From NCBI RefSeq assembly GCF_024519455.1, contig NZ_JALJRY010000012.1, positions 233,418 to 297,417 of the forward strand: a stretch of DNA of 64,000 nucleotides. Reading direction: 5' to 3'. Under the pieces are notes generated by a model that worked only from the letters and a program-made list of their open reading frames with translations, searched no databases and had not been told where the DNA came from. The stretch is from Streptomyces sp. STR69 (GTDB taxonomy: Bacteria; Actinomycetota; Actinomycetes; Streptomycetales; Streptomycetaceae). Numbering within the stretch: position 1 is the stretch's first letter; every line of letters starts with the position of its first letter. Made by a program: the position numbers and the translations under genes. Below are positions 25,554-34,103 of this stretch, piece by piece.

Positions 25554-27626
25554 ATGGCGGCCGAGCTGGTGCGAGGGCAGAACCACCCGCTCTCCCAGAT
25601 GCGTCTGGAGATCCGGGTCGCGGCCGGCAAGCCGGTCGTGGCCGCCGCCACGCTCGGCGACGAGCACGGCAGGATCCACGGCGTGGAGTGGGTGGCCCAC
25701 CCGGGCACACCCACCCTGCCCGGCCTTGAGGTCTCCAAGCAGGCCGCCGCCGACCACCGCCTCGCGGTGGATCTCGGCGCCGTGCCGGAGGCCGTGCACC
25801 GCGTCAGCGTGCTGCTCGCGCTGCCCCTCGGCGCCGAGGGCCCCACCCGCTTCGGGGCCGTCGCCGCACCCTTCGTCGCGGTCACCGGCCTCGACGGCAC
25901 CGAGGTCGCCAGCTACACGATCACCGGCCTGGACGCCGAATCGGCCGTCGTGGCCCTGGAGTTGTACCGCAGACAGGGCGCCTGGAAAGTGCGCGCCGTC
26001 GGCCAGGGCTACGCGGGCGGCCTGGCCGAACTCCTCACCGACCAGGGCCTGCCCCAGGCAGCCCACCTCGCGGGCAGCATCAACGAAGCGGTGGCCCGGG
26101 GACTCGCCCGCTCCGTGGCCGCACCCCCGCCGCGCACCGCGGACGGCGACCGCACCCGACAGACGGCCACACCGGGAATCGGCCCCGAGGGGAGCGGCGC
26201 CACGACGCAGGGCGCACCCGGCGCTGTCGCACCGCAACCGACGTCGCCGTACGACGCGCAGGGCACCCCCAGCGCCGTAGCGCCGCAACCCACGTCTCCG
26301 TACGGTCCGCAGGGCACCCCGGGTGCCGTGGCGCCGCAGTCCGGATATCCCGGTGCCGCCGCGCCCGCGGATCCCGCCGCCCAGGCCGCCGGGACCGCCG
26401 CCGGTGGGCCGATCGACTACAGCCACCCGCGTCGGCAGACGGGGGCGCCTCCTTCGCCCGCGCCGACCGCGCCCCCGGCTCCGCCCGGACAGGCCGCGCA
26501 GCCCGTCGCCGGTGACGCGACGGGGTGGTCGATGGAGGAGCGGCTCTACAACCAGGTGTGGGGCATGTTCGAGGACCTGGCCCGCACCATGGCCGCGTAC
26601 CGCAGCGCGGTCGACTTCGCCGACTCGCGCATGGAGAAGGAGCTCGACCAGGCTTTGTCCGACCCGCGCAGCCGGATCGGCGGCCAGGGCGACGCGGCCC
26701 GCGAGGCGGCCCAGGCCAAGCACGCCCAACTCGTCGACCAGGCGCGGGCGGCCCTCGACCGGGATCTCGCCCAGCTGGCCGCCGAGTCCGAGGTGGTCGA
26801 ACCCGCGCTCCCGCTGGCCTTCGCCGGCTGGGACAACCCCGTCTGGCACGGCTACCGCGTTCCGATGGAGATCCCCATGGCGCTGCGCCTGGGCGACCTC
26901 CATCTCCCGGAGAGCCCCGACCTGCGCATCCCGATGCTGGTGCGGCTGCCGTTGGAGCGCGGTCTGTGGATCGACAGCGGTGGCGGGGAGTCCCTGGACG
27001 GCTCGTTCGCCGACTCCCACGAACTCCGGCGCCTCGCGCTCGACACGGCCGTGGCGCACGCGGCGCGGCTGCTGGCCGTCTATCCGGTGGGCGAGTTCGC
27101 CGTGCACGTCATCGACCCGGCCGGTTCGGCGGCGCAGGCGCTGGTTCCCCTGGTGCACACCGGTGTGCTCGCGGCGCCGCCCGCCGTGGGGGCCGCCGGG
27201 GTCGCGGACGTGCTGGCCAGGCTCACCCAGCGGGTCGATCTGGTGCAGATGGCGGTGCGCGGCGGAGCCGCCGACTCGCTGCCGCCCGGCCTCGACACGG
27301 CCGAACAGCTGCTGATCGTCAACGACTTCCCGCACGGCTTCGACGACCGTGCCGTGACCCAGCTGCGCTATCTCGCGGACGAGGGCCCGGCCGTCGGCGT
27401 CCATCTGATGATGGTCGCGGACCGTGAGGACGCGGCGGCCTACGGCCCGTTGCTCGACCCGCTCTGGCGTTCGCTGATGCGACTCACCCCGCTGCCCGAC
27501 GACCATCTCGCCGACCCGTGGGTCGGTCATGCCTGGACGTACGAGCCCTCGTCCGTGCCGCCCGGCAGTCAGGTGCTCCAGCGGGTGCTGACCGAGGTCG
27601 CGACAGCGCGTACCAAGTACAGGTAA
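25554..27626 (+). CDS. TerD-like domain fused to degenerate FtsK/HerA-like domain
   Basis: 690 residues. Residues about 1-185 are TerD-like (MAAELVRGQNHPLSQ..., LEIRVAAGKPVVAAATLGD). A Pro/Ala-rich linker follows with two 17-residue repeats (about 223-256, GAVAPQPTSPYDAQGTP type). A coiled-coil-like segment spans about 325-400. The C-terminal domain resembles the FtsK/SpoIIIE ATPase core, but the P-loop site reads LWIDSGGGESLDG and no GK[ST] is present. EQLLIVNDFP is in the Walker B position. It is probably a non-hydrolysing scaffold of the Ter system. ATG 25554 follows GGGGGA. Confidence 0.85.
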   Translation: MAAELVRGQNHPLSQMRLEIRVAAGKPVVAAATLGDEHGRIHGVEWVAHPGTPTLPGLEVSKQAAADHRLAVDLGAVPEAVHRVSVLLALPLGAEGPTRFGAVAAPFVAVTGLDGTEVASYTITGLDAESAVVALELYRRQGAWKVRAVGQGYAGGLAELLTDQGLPQAAHLAGSINEAVARGLARSVAAPPPRTADGDRTRQTATPGIGPEGSGATTQGAPGAVAPQPTSPYDAQGTPSAVAPQPTSPYGPQGTPGAVAPQSGYPGAAAPADPAAQAAGTAAGGPIDYSHPRRQTGAPPSPAPTAPPAPPGQAAQPVAGDATGWSMEERLYNQVWGMFEDLARTMAAYRSAVDFADSRMEKELDQALSDPRSRIGGQGDAAREAAQAKHAQLVDQARAALDRDLAQLAAESEVVEPALPLAFAGWDNPVWHGYRVPMEIPMALRLGDLHLPESPDLRIPMLVRLPLERGLWIDSGGGESLDGSFADSHELRRLALDTAVAHAARLLAVYPVGEFAVHVIDPAGSAAQALVPLVHTGVLAAPPAVGAAGVADVLARLTQRVDLVQMAVRGGAADSLPPGLDTAEQLLIVNDFPHGFDDRAVTQLRYLADEGPAVGVHLMMVADREDAAAYGPLLDPLWRSLMRLTPLPDDHLADPWVGHAWTYEPSSVPPGSQVLQRVLTEVATARTKYR
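26220..26338 (+). repeat. 51-bp in-frame repeat in TerD-fusion linker
   Basis: Two complete 51-bp units and the beginning of a third encode the 17-residue repeat AVAPQPTSPY-x-x-QGTP in the flexible linker. Confidence 0.8.
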
Positions 27627-27705
27627 AGGGCTCTCACCTGCTATTTTGTCTTTCTTTTGCCCATCCCTTTACCTTTCCTTGGTGATTGGGGTAAGCTCTT
27701 CCGTA

Positions 27706-27860
27706 CGGAGGGGAGTACTCCCTATCTGCTGCGGCGTACCCGTCAATACGGATCAGGCCAGATCCCGGGGCGTCGGCCCTGGACGCCCGTCCAAGGTGGA
27801 AGAGACCTCCGGTAGCGACGACGCTGACCATTTGCCGTTAATACCGCCGGAGGAGCAGTA
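27706..27860 (+). promoter_or_regulatory. yybP-ykoY (manganese) riboswitch of terC
   Basis: Aptamer 27706-27811: P1 is CGGAGG (27706-27711) with CCTCCG (27806-27811). The invariant 5' loop GGGGAGTA is at 27710-27717 and the 3' loop AGAGACC at 27801-27807, matching the AAAGGGGAGUAG...AAGACCUUU frame of the family with GGAGG/CCTCC replacing AAAGG/CCTTT. The internal GTCAATACGG is also family-like. CCTCCGG (27806-27812) is perfectly complementary to CCGGAGG (27847-27853), the terC ribosome binding site. So Mn2+-stabilised P1 should free the site and turn translation on. The mechanism is inferred. Confidence 0.85.
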
Positions 27861-28862
27861 GTGGATGTTTCCGTGACCCTGTGGGTCCTGACCATCGTGG
27901 GGCTGGCCGCCCTCATCGCCGTCGATTTCTTCATCGGCCGCAAGCCGCATGACGTGTCGATCAAGGAAGCCGGAATCTGGACCGTCGTCTGGATCGCCCT
28001 CGCCGGACTCTTCGGACTCGGCCTGCTCCTCTTCGGAGGCGGCCAGGCCGGCGGCGAGTTCTTCGCCGGCTTCATCACCGAGAAGTCGCTGAGCGTCGAC
28101 AACCTCTTCGTCTTCGTCCTGATCATGGCGAAGTTCGCCGTGCCCTCGCAGTACCAGCAGCGGGTGCTGCTCGTCGGCGTCCTCATAGCCCTGGTCCTGC
28201 GGGCCATCTTCATCGCGGCGGGCGCGGCCGTCCTCGCCAACTTCGCGTGGGTCTTCTACATCTTCGGCGCCTTCCTCATCTGGACCGCCTGGAAGCTCAT
28301 CCAGGAGGCCCGGGCCGACGAGGAGGACGAGGAGTTCGAGGAGAACAAGCTGCTCAAGGCCGCCGAGCGCCGCTTCGGCGTGGCCGACCGGTACCACGGC
28401 ACCAAGCTGTGGATCCGGGAGAACGGCAAGCGGGTCATGACCCCGATGCTGGTCGTGATGCTCGCCATCGGTACGACCGACGTGCTGTTCGCCCTCGACT
28501 CCATCCCCGCGATCTTCGGCCTGACGCAGGACCCGTACATCGTCTTCACGGCCAACGCGTTCGCCCTGATGGGCCTGAGGCAGCTGTACTTCCTCATCGG
28601 CGGCCTGCTCAGGAAGCTGGTCCACCTCAGCTACGGCCTGTCCGTCATCCTCGGCTTCATCGGCGTCAAGCTGGTGCTGCACGCGCTGCACGAGTCCGGG
28701 GTCCATGTCCCGGAGATCTCCATCCCGGTCTCGCTGGGCGTGATCTGCGGGGTCCTGATCGTCACCACGATCACCAGCCTGATGGCCAACAAGAAGACGG
28801 CGGCGGCCGAGGCGGCGCAGTCGGGGACCGAAGGCGCCCCGAAGGACAGCATCGACGCCTGA
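27861..28862 (+). CDS. terC: TerC-family membrane protein, probable manganese exporter
   Basis: 333 residues with about seven transmembrane helices. Family motifs: FFAGFITEKSLSVDNLFVF and GTTDVLFALDSIPAIFGLTQDP, with membrane acidic residues that bind metal. TerC/Alx-like proteins export Mn2+ and are found with Ter systems. GTG 27861 follows GGAGGAG. The preceding manganese riboswitch fits this role well. Function is inferred from family and riboswitch. Confidence 0.93.
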   Translation: MDVSVTLWVLTIVGLAALIAVDFFIGRKPHDVSIKEAGIWTVVWIALAGLFGLGLLLFGGGQAGGEFFAGFITEKSLSVDNLFVFVLIMAKFAVPSQYQQRVLLVGVLIALVLRAIFIAAGAAVLANFAWVFYIFGAFLIWTAWKLIQEARADEEDEEFEENKLLKAAERRFGVADRYHGTKLWIRENGKRVMTPMLVVMLAIGTTDVLFALDSIPAIFGLTQDPYIVFTANAFALMGLRQLYFLIGGLLRKLVHLSYGLSVILGFIGVKLVLHALHESGVHVPEISIPVSLGVICGVLIVTTITSLMANKKTAAAEAAQSGTEGAPKDSIDA

Positions 28863-28885
28863 CCACGCCCGACGTAGGAACAACA

Positions 28886-28935
28886 AGCACCGGGAGCACC
28901 GCACGATGAATTGCCGACCACCGCTCCCGGTGCTT
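28886..28935 (+). terminator. terC terminator
   Basis: AAGCACCGGGAGC (28886-28898) pairs perfectly with GCTCCCGGTGCTT (28923-28935); 13-bp stem, 24-base loop. Confidence 0.7.
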
Positions 28936-28990
28936 CGTTGGATACCGAGCGCCCCCGGCCCGGGGGTGTCACGGCCGGGTGGAGGCATCC

Positions 28991-29305
28991 ATGGACGCAG
29001 CGATGAAATTCGTGCAGATCGTCGACTTCGAGACCGACCGCTTCGACGAGATGCGGGCGGTGGCGGAGGAGGCGGACAAGCGCTTCGCGGGCCGGGCCGG
29101 CGGACCGACGCACCGCCTCGTCCTGCGGGACCGGAGCAATCCCGGCCATGTCCTCGTCGTGGTCGAGTTCGACTCGTACGAGGACGCCATGCGCAACAGC
29201 CAGGACCCCGAGACCGGCAAAATGGCCCAGCAGATGGCCGCGTTGTGTACCAGGCCGCCGTCCTTCACCGACTGCGACGTACTGGACATGACCGAGTTCA
29301 AGTAG
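28991..29305 (+). CDS. Dimeric alpha/beta-barrel-like hypothetical protein
   Basis: 104 residues. KFVQIVDFETDRFDEMRAVAEEADKRF, THRLVLRDRSNPGHVLVVVEFDSYEDAMRNS and a C-terminal VLDMTEF give the ferredoxin-like beta-alpha-beta pattern of the ABM/Dabb superfamily. No catalytic residue can be assigned. ATG 28991 is preceded by GGTGGAGG; an in-frame GTG lies four codons earlier. Confidence 0.8.
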   Translation: MDAAMKFVQIVDFETDRFDEMRAVAEEADKRFAGRAGGPTHRLVLRDRSNPGHVLVVVEFDSYEDAMRNSQDPETGKMAQQMAALCTRPPSFTDCDVLDMTEFK

Positions 29306-29312
29306 CGCGCGG

Positions 29313-29343
29313 CGGGCCCCGCGACGCCGGAATGCGGGGCCCG
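29313..29343 (+). terminator. Terminator hairpin
   Basis: CGGGCCCCGC (29313-29322) pairs perfectly with GCGGGGCCCG (29334-29343), 11-base loop, just after the barrel-protein gene. Confidence 0.75.
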
Positions 29344-29366
29344 TACGCCTCTGCGAGGATCGCTGC

Positions 29367-30470
29367 ATGATCACTCGGCTCAGGTCGCTCACCACCCGGT
29401 GGACGACCCTCGTACCGGTGCTCGCAGTCGTCCTGCTGGTCTTCACCTGGGGACGCAAGGACCTGCCCGGTGTGGTCGTCGCCCTGGTCACCCTGGTCCT
29501 CGCCGGGGCCGTCCTGGCCGCGGTGCATCACGCCGAGGTCATCGCCCACCGCGTCGGCGAACCCTTCGGCTCCCTGGTCCTGGCCGTCGCCGTCACGATC
29601 ATCGAGGTCGCCCTGATCGTCACCCTGATGGCCGACGGCGGCGACAAGAGCTCGACCCTCGCCAGAGACACCGTCTTCGCGGCCGTCATGATCACCTGCA
29701 ACGGCATCGTCGGCCTGGTCCTCATCGTCGCCTCCCTGCGCCACGGCACGGCCGTCTTCAACCCGGAGGGCACCGGCGCCGCCCTCGCCACCGTGGCGAC
29801 CCTGGCCACGCTCAGCCTGGTTCTGCCGACCTTCACCACCAGCAAGCCGGGCCCGGAGTTCTCCGGCGCCCAGCTCACCTTCGCCGCACTGTCCTCACTC
29901 GCCCTGTACGGCCTCTTCGTGGCCACGCAGACCGTGCGGCACCGCGACTACTTCCTGCCGATCTCCCGGCAGGGCGAGGTGATCACCAAGGACCACCACG
30001 CGGACGCGCCGACCGCCCGCACCGCCCTGATCAGCCTGGGCCTGCTGGGCCTCGCCCTGATTGGTGTCGTAGGACTGGCCAAGGGCGTCTCGCCGACCAT
30101 CGAGTCCGGAGTCGAGGCCGCCGGGCTGCACCACGCCGTCGTCGGCGTGATCATCGCGCTGCTCGTACTGCTCCCCGAGACCATCGCCGCACTGCGCTCC
30201 GCCCGCCGCGACCGCGTACAGACCAGCCTCAACCTCGCGCTCGGCTCGGCGATGGCCAGCATCGGCCTCACCATCCCCGCCGTCGCCCTGGCGTCCATCT
30301 GGCTCTCCGGACCGCTCGTCCTCGGCCTCGGCTCGACCCACATGGTGCTGCTCGCCCTGACCGTGGTGGTCAGCTCCCTGACAGTGGTGCCGGGACGGGC
30401 GACACCGCTCCAGGGCGGGGTCCATCTGGTGCTGTTCGCGGCGTACTTGGAGCTGGCGATCAACCCGTAG
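29367..30470 (+). CDS. ChaA-type Ca2+/Na+:H+ antiporter
   Basis: 367 residues, about ten transmembrane helices. Two inverted alpha-repeats typical of cation/Ca2+ exchangers: HRVGEPFGSLVLAVAVTIIEVALI (first) and LLPETIAALRSARRDRVQTSLNLALGSAMASIGL (second). The acidic residues in these repeats bind the cation. ChaA-like members export Ca2+, Na+ or K+. Its position after terC puts a second metal exporter in the Ter block. It ends 5 bases before a convergent MFS gene. Confidence 0.88.
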   Translation: MITRLRSLTTRWTTLVPVLAVVLLVFTWGRKDLPGVVVALVTLVLAGAVLAAVHHAEVIAHRVGEPFGSLVLAVAVTIIEVALIVTLMADGGDKSSTLARDTVFAAVMITCNGIVGLVLIVASLRHGTAVFNPEGTGAALATVATLATLSLVLPTFTTSKPGPEFSGAQLTFAALSSLALYGLFVATQTVRHRDYFLPISRQGEVITKDHHADAPTARTALISLGLLGLALIGVVGLAKGVSPTIESGVEAAGLHHAVVGVIIALLVLLPETIAALRSARRDRVQTSLNLALGSAMASIGLTIPAVALASIWLSGPLVLGLGSTHMVLLALTVVVSSLTVVPGRATPLQGGVHLVLFAAYLELAINP

Positions 30471-30475
30471 CCGTG

Positions 30476-31780
30476 TCACCCGGTGGCCGGCTCGGGGACC
30501 GCCACCCGCACCGGCCGCGTCTCCGGCAGCAGCGCGAAGCAGCCCAGGCTGAACAGCGCGACCCCCGTCAGATAGGCGCCCACACTCCAGGGAACGCGCC
30601 CGCTGTGCTCGGCGAGCGCCGTCGCCACGATCGGGGTGAGCGCACCGCCGAGAACCCCGCCGAGGTTGTAGCCCACGGCGGCGCCCGTGCAGCGCACCCG
30701 CGGCTCGTACAGCTCCGGCAGATACGCGCCGAGCACGGCGAACATCGCCACGAACGCGAGCAGCGCCCCGAGGAATCCGAGGAACATCAGCAGCGGCGCC
30801 CCCGTGGCGAGCAGCGCGACCATCGGGAACATCCACAGCGCGGCGGCCGTGCACCCCAGCAGACACAGCGTCCGCCGCCCGTAGCGGTCGCTCAGCAGCG
30901 CCATCACCGGGGTGAGCGAGCCCTTCACCACCACGGCGGCCATGATGCAGGCCAGCATCTCGGTACGGCCGACCCCGAGCCGCTCGGTGCCGTAGGCGAG
31001 GGACCAGGTCGTCACCGCGTAGAAGATGGCGTAGCCCACGGACAGTGCCCCGGCGGTCAGCAGCACCAACCGCCAGTGTTCGCGCACGACTTCGACGAGC
31101 GGCACGCGCGCGTGGTCGTCGATTTCGAGGAACCGGGGGCTCTCGGCAAGCGATGAACGCAGCCACAGCCCCGCCAGTGCCAGCACTCCGGCGAACCAGA
31201 ACGGCCCCCGCCAGCCCCACTGCGCGAACTGAGCGTCGGTCAGGGTCGCCGACAGTGCCAGCATCACACCGTTGGCGAGCAGGAATCCCACCGCGGGCCC
31301 GGCCTGCGGAAAACTCGACCACAGCCCGCGCCGCCCGGCGGGCGCGTGCTCGGCGGTCAGCAGCACAGCCCCGCCCCACTCCCCGCCCAGCCCCAGGCCC
31401 TGCAGAAAACGCAGCACCAGAAGGAGCACGGGAGCGGCCACGCCGATCGAGCCGTACGACGGTACGCAGCCGACCGCGACCGTCGAGGCGCCGGTCAGCA
31501 GCAGCGAGGCGACGAGCACCGGCCGCCGCCCGCGCCGGTCCCCGAAATGCCCGAACAGGATCGAGCCCAGCGGTCGCGCCACAAAGCCCACACCGAACGT
31601 CCCGAAGGCGGCCAGCGTCCCCGCCACGGGCGAGAACGTCGGGAAGAACAGCGGTCCGAGGACCAGGGCCGCCGCCGTGCCGTAGACGAAGAAGTCGTAG
31701 AACTCGATCGCGGTGCCGGCGAGCGAGGCGGCGGCGAGCCGCAGCATGGAAGGGGACCTCACGGTGCGTACGTCGTGCAT
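30476..31780 (-). CDS. MFS metabolite:H+ symporter (MHS family, shikimate-like)
   Basis: 434 residues, 12 predicted helices. MHS family features: AGTAIEFYDFFVYGTAAALV in the first helix, GHFGDRRGRRPVLV between helices 2 and 3, and RFLQGLGLGGEWGGAVLL. Relatives carry shikimate, alpha-ketoglutarate, proline/betaine. It is transcribed away from aroQ, which makes dehydroquinate/shikimate a reasonable guess only. Starts at ATG 31780; ATG 31747 has the better ribosome binding site (GAGG). Confidence 0.88.
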   Translation of the reverse strand: MHDVRTVRSPSMLRLAAASLAGTAIEFYDFFVYGTAAALVLGPLFFPTFSPVAGTLAAFGTFGVGFVARPLGSILFGHFGDRRGRRPVLVASLLLTGASTVAVGCVPSYGSIGVAAPVLLLVLRFLQGLGLGGEWGGAVLLTAEHAPAGRRGLWSSFPQAGPAVGFLLANGVMLALSATLTDAQFAQWGWRGPFWFAGVLALAGLWLRSSLAESPRFLEIDDHARVPLVEVVREHWRLVLLTAGALSVGYAIFYAVTTWSLAYGTERLGVGRTEMLACIMAAVVVKGSLTPVMALLSDRYGRRTLCLLGCTAAALWMFPMVALLATGAPLLMFLGFLGALLAFVAMFAVLGAYLPELYEPRVRCTGAAVGYNLGGVLGGALTPIVATALAEHSGRVPWSVGAYLTGVALFSLGCFALLPETRPVRVAVPEPATG

Positions 31781-31919
31781 GCCGCGTCAACTACCCGCAG
31801 TGAACAACGGTTACGGGGGCGCACGGTGGTGCGGAGGCGGCGTGATAGACCGGGTCCGAGCAGTGGCCGTCAATCGGCGGCCCACCTCGAACGACATGTC
31901 CGAACGGACCGGAGGAACC

Positions 31920-32393
31920 GTGCCCCGCACCCTGGCCAACGCCCCGATCATGATCCTCAACGGCCCCAACCTGAACCTCCTCGGCCAGCGCCAGCCGGAG
32001 ATCTACGGCTCCGACACGCTCGCCGACGTCGAGGCGCTGTGCGTCAAGGCGGCGGCCGGGCACGGCGGCACGGTGGACTTCCGGCAGTCCAACCACGAGG
32101 GCGAGCTGGTCGACTGGATCCACGAGGCGCGGCTCAACCACTGCGGCATCGTGATCAACCCGGGGGCGTACTCGCACACCTCCATCGCGATCCTGGATGC
32201 CCTCAACACCTGTGACGGGCTACCGGTGTTGGAGGTCCACATCTCCAACATCCACCAGCGCGAGTCGTTCCGGCACCACTCCTACGTCTCGCTGCGCGCC
32301 GACGGCGTCATCGCCGGGTGCGGTGTGCAGGGGTACGTGTTCGGTGTGGAGCGGGTCGCCGCGCTGGCGGGGGCGGGGAGGGCCGACGCGTAA
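31920..32393 (+). CDS. aroQ: Type II 3-dehydroquinate dehydratase
   Basis: 157 residues, the same length as the structurally characterised S. coelicolor enzyme as I recall it. Motifs: ILNGPNLNLLGQRQPEIYG with catalytic Arg and Tyr, FRQSNHEGELVDWIHEA, VINPGAYSHTSIAI and HISNIHQRE. It dehydrates 3-dehydroquinate to 3-dehydroshikimate in the shikimate pathway. GTG 31920 is chosen because GGAGG sits 4 bases before it; an in-frame ATG at 31896 would add 8 residues that lie over that site. Confidence 0.97.
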   Translation: MPRTLANAPIMILNGPNLNLLGQRQPEIYGSDTLADVEALCVKAAAGHGGTVDFRQSNHEGELVDWIHEARLNHCGIVINPGAYSHTSIAILDALNTCDGLPVLEVHISNIHQRESFRHHSYVSLRADGVIAGCGVQGYVFGVERVAALAGAGRADA

Positions 32394-32418
32394 GGACCGG
32401 CCTCCTGGCGCACGCCTC

Positions 32419-33189
32419 TTACAGTCGGCCCGCCTCCACGATCCGTCGCAGGAAGCGCCGGGTGCGCTCCTGCTGCGGGTCGCCGAAGATCTGCTGGGCG
32501 GTGCCGCGCTCCAGGACGACGCCTCCGTCCAGGAAGCACACCTGGTCGGCGACGTCCCGGGCGAAGCCCATCTCGTGCGTGGCCAGCACCATGGTCATGC
32601 CCTCGTCCTTCAAGTCCCGGACCACGGCGAGCACTTCACCCACCAGCTCGGGGTCGAGCGCGGCGGTGATCTCGTCGAAGAGCAGCAGCCGGGGCCGTAC
32701 GGCCAGGGCGCGCACGATCGCGACCCGCTGCTGCTGACCGCCGCTCAGCCGGTCCGGGTAGGCGCCCGCCTTGTCCCCGAGTCCGAGCCGCTCCAGCAGC
32801 TCACGCGCGTGTGCCTCGGCCTCCGCGCGGGACGCGCCGTGCACCCGGCGCGGGGCGAGGGTGATGTTCTCCAGGACCGTCATGTGCGGGAACAGGTTGT
32901 ACGCCTGGAACACCACGCCGATACGGCGCCGTATCGCGTCCTGGTCGACGCGCGGATCGGTGATCTCCTCGCCGTCCAGCCAGATCGCGCCGTCGTCGAT
33001 GTCCTCCAGGAGGTTCGCGCACCGCAGCAGCGTGGACTTGCCGGAGCCGGAGGCGCCGATCAGCGCGGTCACGGTGTGCTGCGGGACCTCCAGGTCGACG
33101 TCCCGCAGGACGACGGACGTACCGAAGGTCTTGCGGACGGACTCCATGCGCAGCACGGGGGAGGCGGCGGAGTGGTCGTCGGTGCTCAT
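32419..33189 (-). CDS. Polar amino acid ABC transporter, ATPase
   Basis: 256 residues. Walker A GASGSGKSTL, Q-loop VVFQAYNLFPH, signature LSGGQQQRVAI, Walker B LLLFDEITAALDP (with an Ile where Pro is usual after DE), switch H in LATHEMGFARDVAD. The pattern is that of GlnQ-type importers. Its ATG overlaps the permease stop as ATGA. It ends 25 bases from convergent aroQ. Confidence 0.95.
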   Translation of the reverse strand: MSTDDHSAASPVLRMESVRKTFGTSVVLRDVDLEVPQHTVTALIGASGSGKSTLLRCANLLEDIDDGAIWLDGEEITDPRVDQDAIRRRIGVVFQAYNLFPHMTVLENITLAPRRVHGASRAEAEAHARELLERLGLGDKAGAYPDRLSGGQQQRVAIVRALAVRPRLLLFDEITAALDPELVGEVLAVVRDLKDEGMTMVLATHEMGFARDVADQVCFLDGGVVLERGTAQQIFGDPQQERTRRFLRRIVEAGRL

Positions 33190-34103
33190 GTCGTGCCTCC
33201 CTGGGCGCGCTGCCGATCCATCCTGGCCGTCACCCAGTCCGTGAAGCGGGTCATCGGGATGGTCAGCGCCACGAACACGAGCCCCGCGACGATGTACGGC
33301 GTGTAGTTCAGGGCGCGCTGCGCAATGATGTCGGACGCCCGTACGGCGTCGATCGCGCCGCCGATCGACACGAGCCCGGTGTCCTTCTGGAGGGACACCA
33401 GATCGTTCAACAAGGGCGGTACCTGTCGGCGTACGGCCTGGGGGAGCACCACGTGCCGCAGCGCCTGCCGGTTGGTCAGGCCCAGCGAGCGGGCCGCGGC
33501 GCGCTGCGAGGGGTGGATGGACTCGATGCCCGCGCGGAACACCTCGGCGACATACGCCGAGTACGTCAGCGTCAGCGCCGCACCGCCCAGCCACACGGGG
33601 TCGACCGTCACGCCCTGGAGGCGCAGCGCGGGCACTCCGAAGACCACGATCATCAGGTTGATGATGAGCGGCAGCCCGCGGAAGAAGTCCGTGTACGCCG
33701 CCGCCAGCACCCGCAGGGGGAAGAACACCGGACCGCGCAGGGTGCGCGCGACGGCGATCAGCATCCCCAGGACGAGCACCAGGACACCGCAGATCAGCAA
33801 CAGCCGGATGTTCAGCCACAGCCCTTCGAGGACCTTGGGGAACGCCTCGCGCGCGTAGTGCCCGTCGAAGAAGGTCTCCTTGGTGCGTTCCCAGCCCGGC
33901 GCGCTGACCACGACCACGTAGAGGACGACGGCGGTGACAAGGGTCGACACCGCGGCGATCGCGGTCGCGCGACGGGCACGCGCGCGTTTGTGCCGCTCGC
34001 GGTCCAGACGGCGCTGCGAGGGGACGTACGCGTCGCCCCCGCCGGGCATGTCACCCTTGTCGTCCGAGCCCTCCTGGCCCGACTCGTCCTTCACCACGGT
34101 CAC
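33186..34103 (-). CDS. Polar amino acid ABC transporter, permease
   Basis: 305 residues. A cytoplasmic basic N-terminus (about 1-45, RRLDRERHKRARARR) precedes five to six transmembrane helices and the binding-protein-dependent permease EAA loop (RAAARSLGLTNRQALRHVVLPQAVRR). GTG 34103 overlaps the TGA of the binding-protein gene (GTGA), so all three genes of the operon are translationally linked. Confidence 0.93.
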   Translation of the reverse strand: MTVVKDESGQEGSDDKGDMPGGGDAYVPSQRRLDRERHKRARARRATAIAAVSTLVTAVVLYVVVVSAPGWERTKETFFDGHYAREAFPKVLEGLWLNIRLLLICGVLVLVLGMLIAVARTLRGPVFFPLRVLAAAYTDFFRGLPLIINLMIVVFGVPALRLQGVTVDPVWLGGAALTLTYSAYVAEVFRAGIESIHPSQRAAARSLGLTNRQALRHVVLPQAVRRQVPPLLNDLVSLQKDTGLVSIGGAIDAVRASDIIAQRALNYTPYIVAGLVFVALTIPMTRFTDWVTARMDRQRAQGGTT

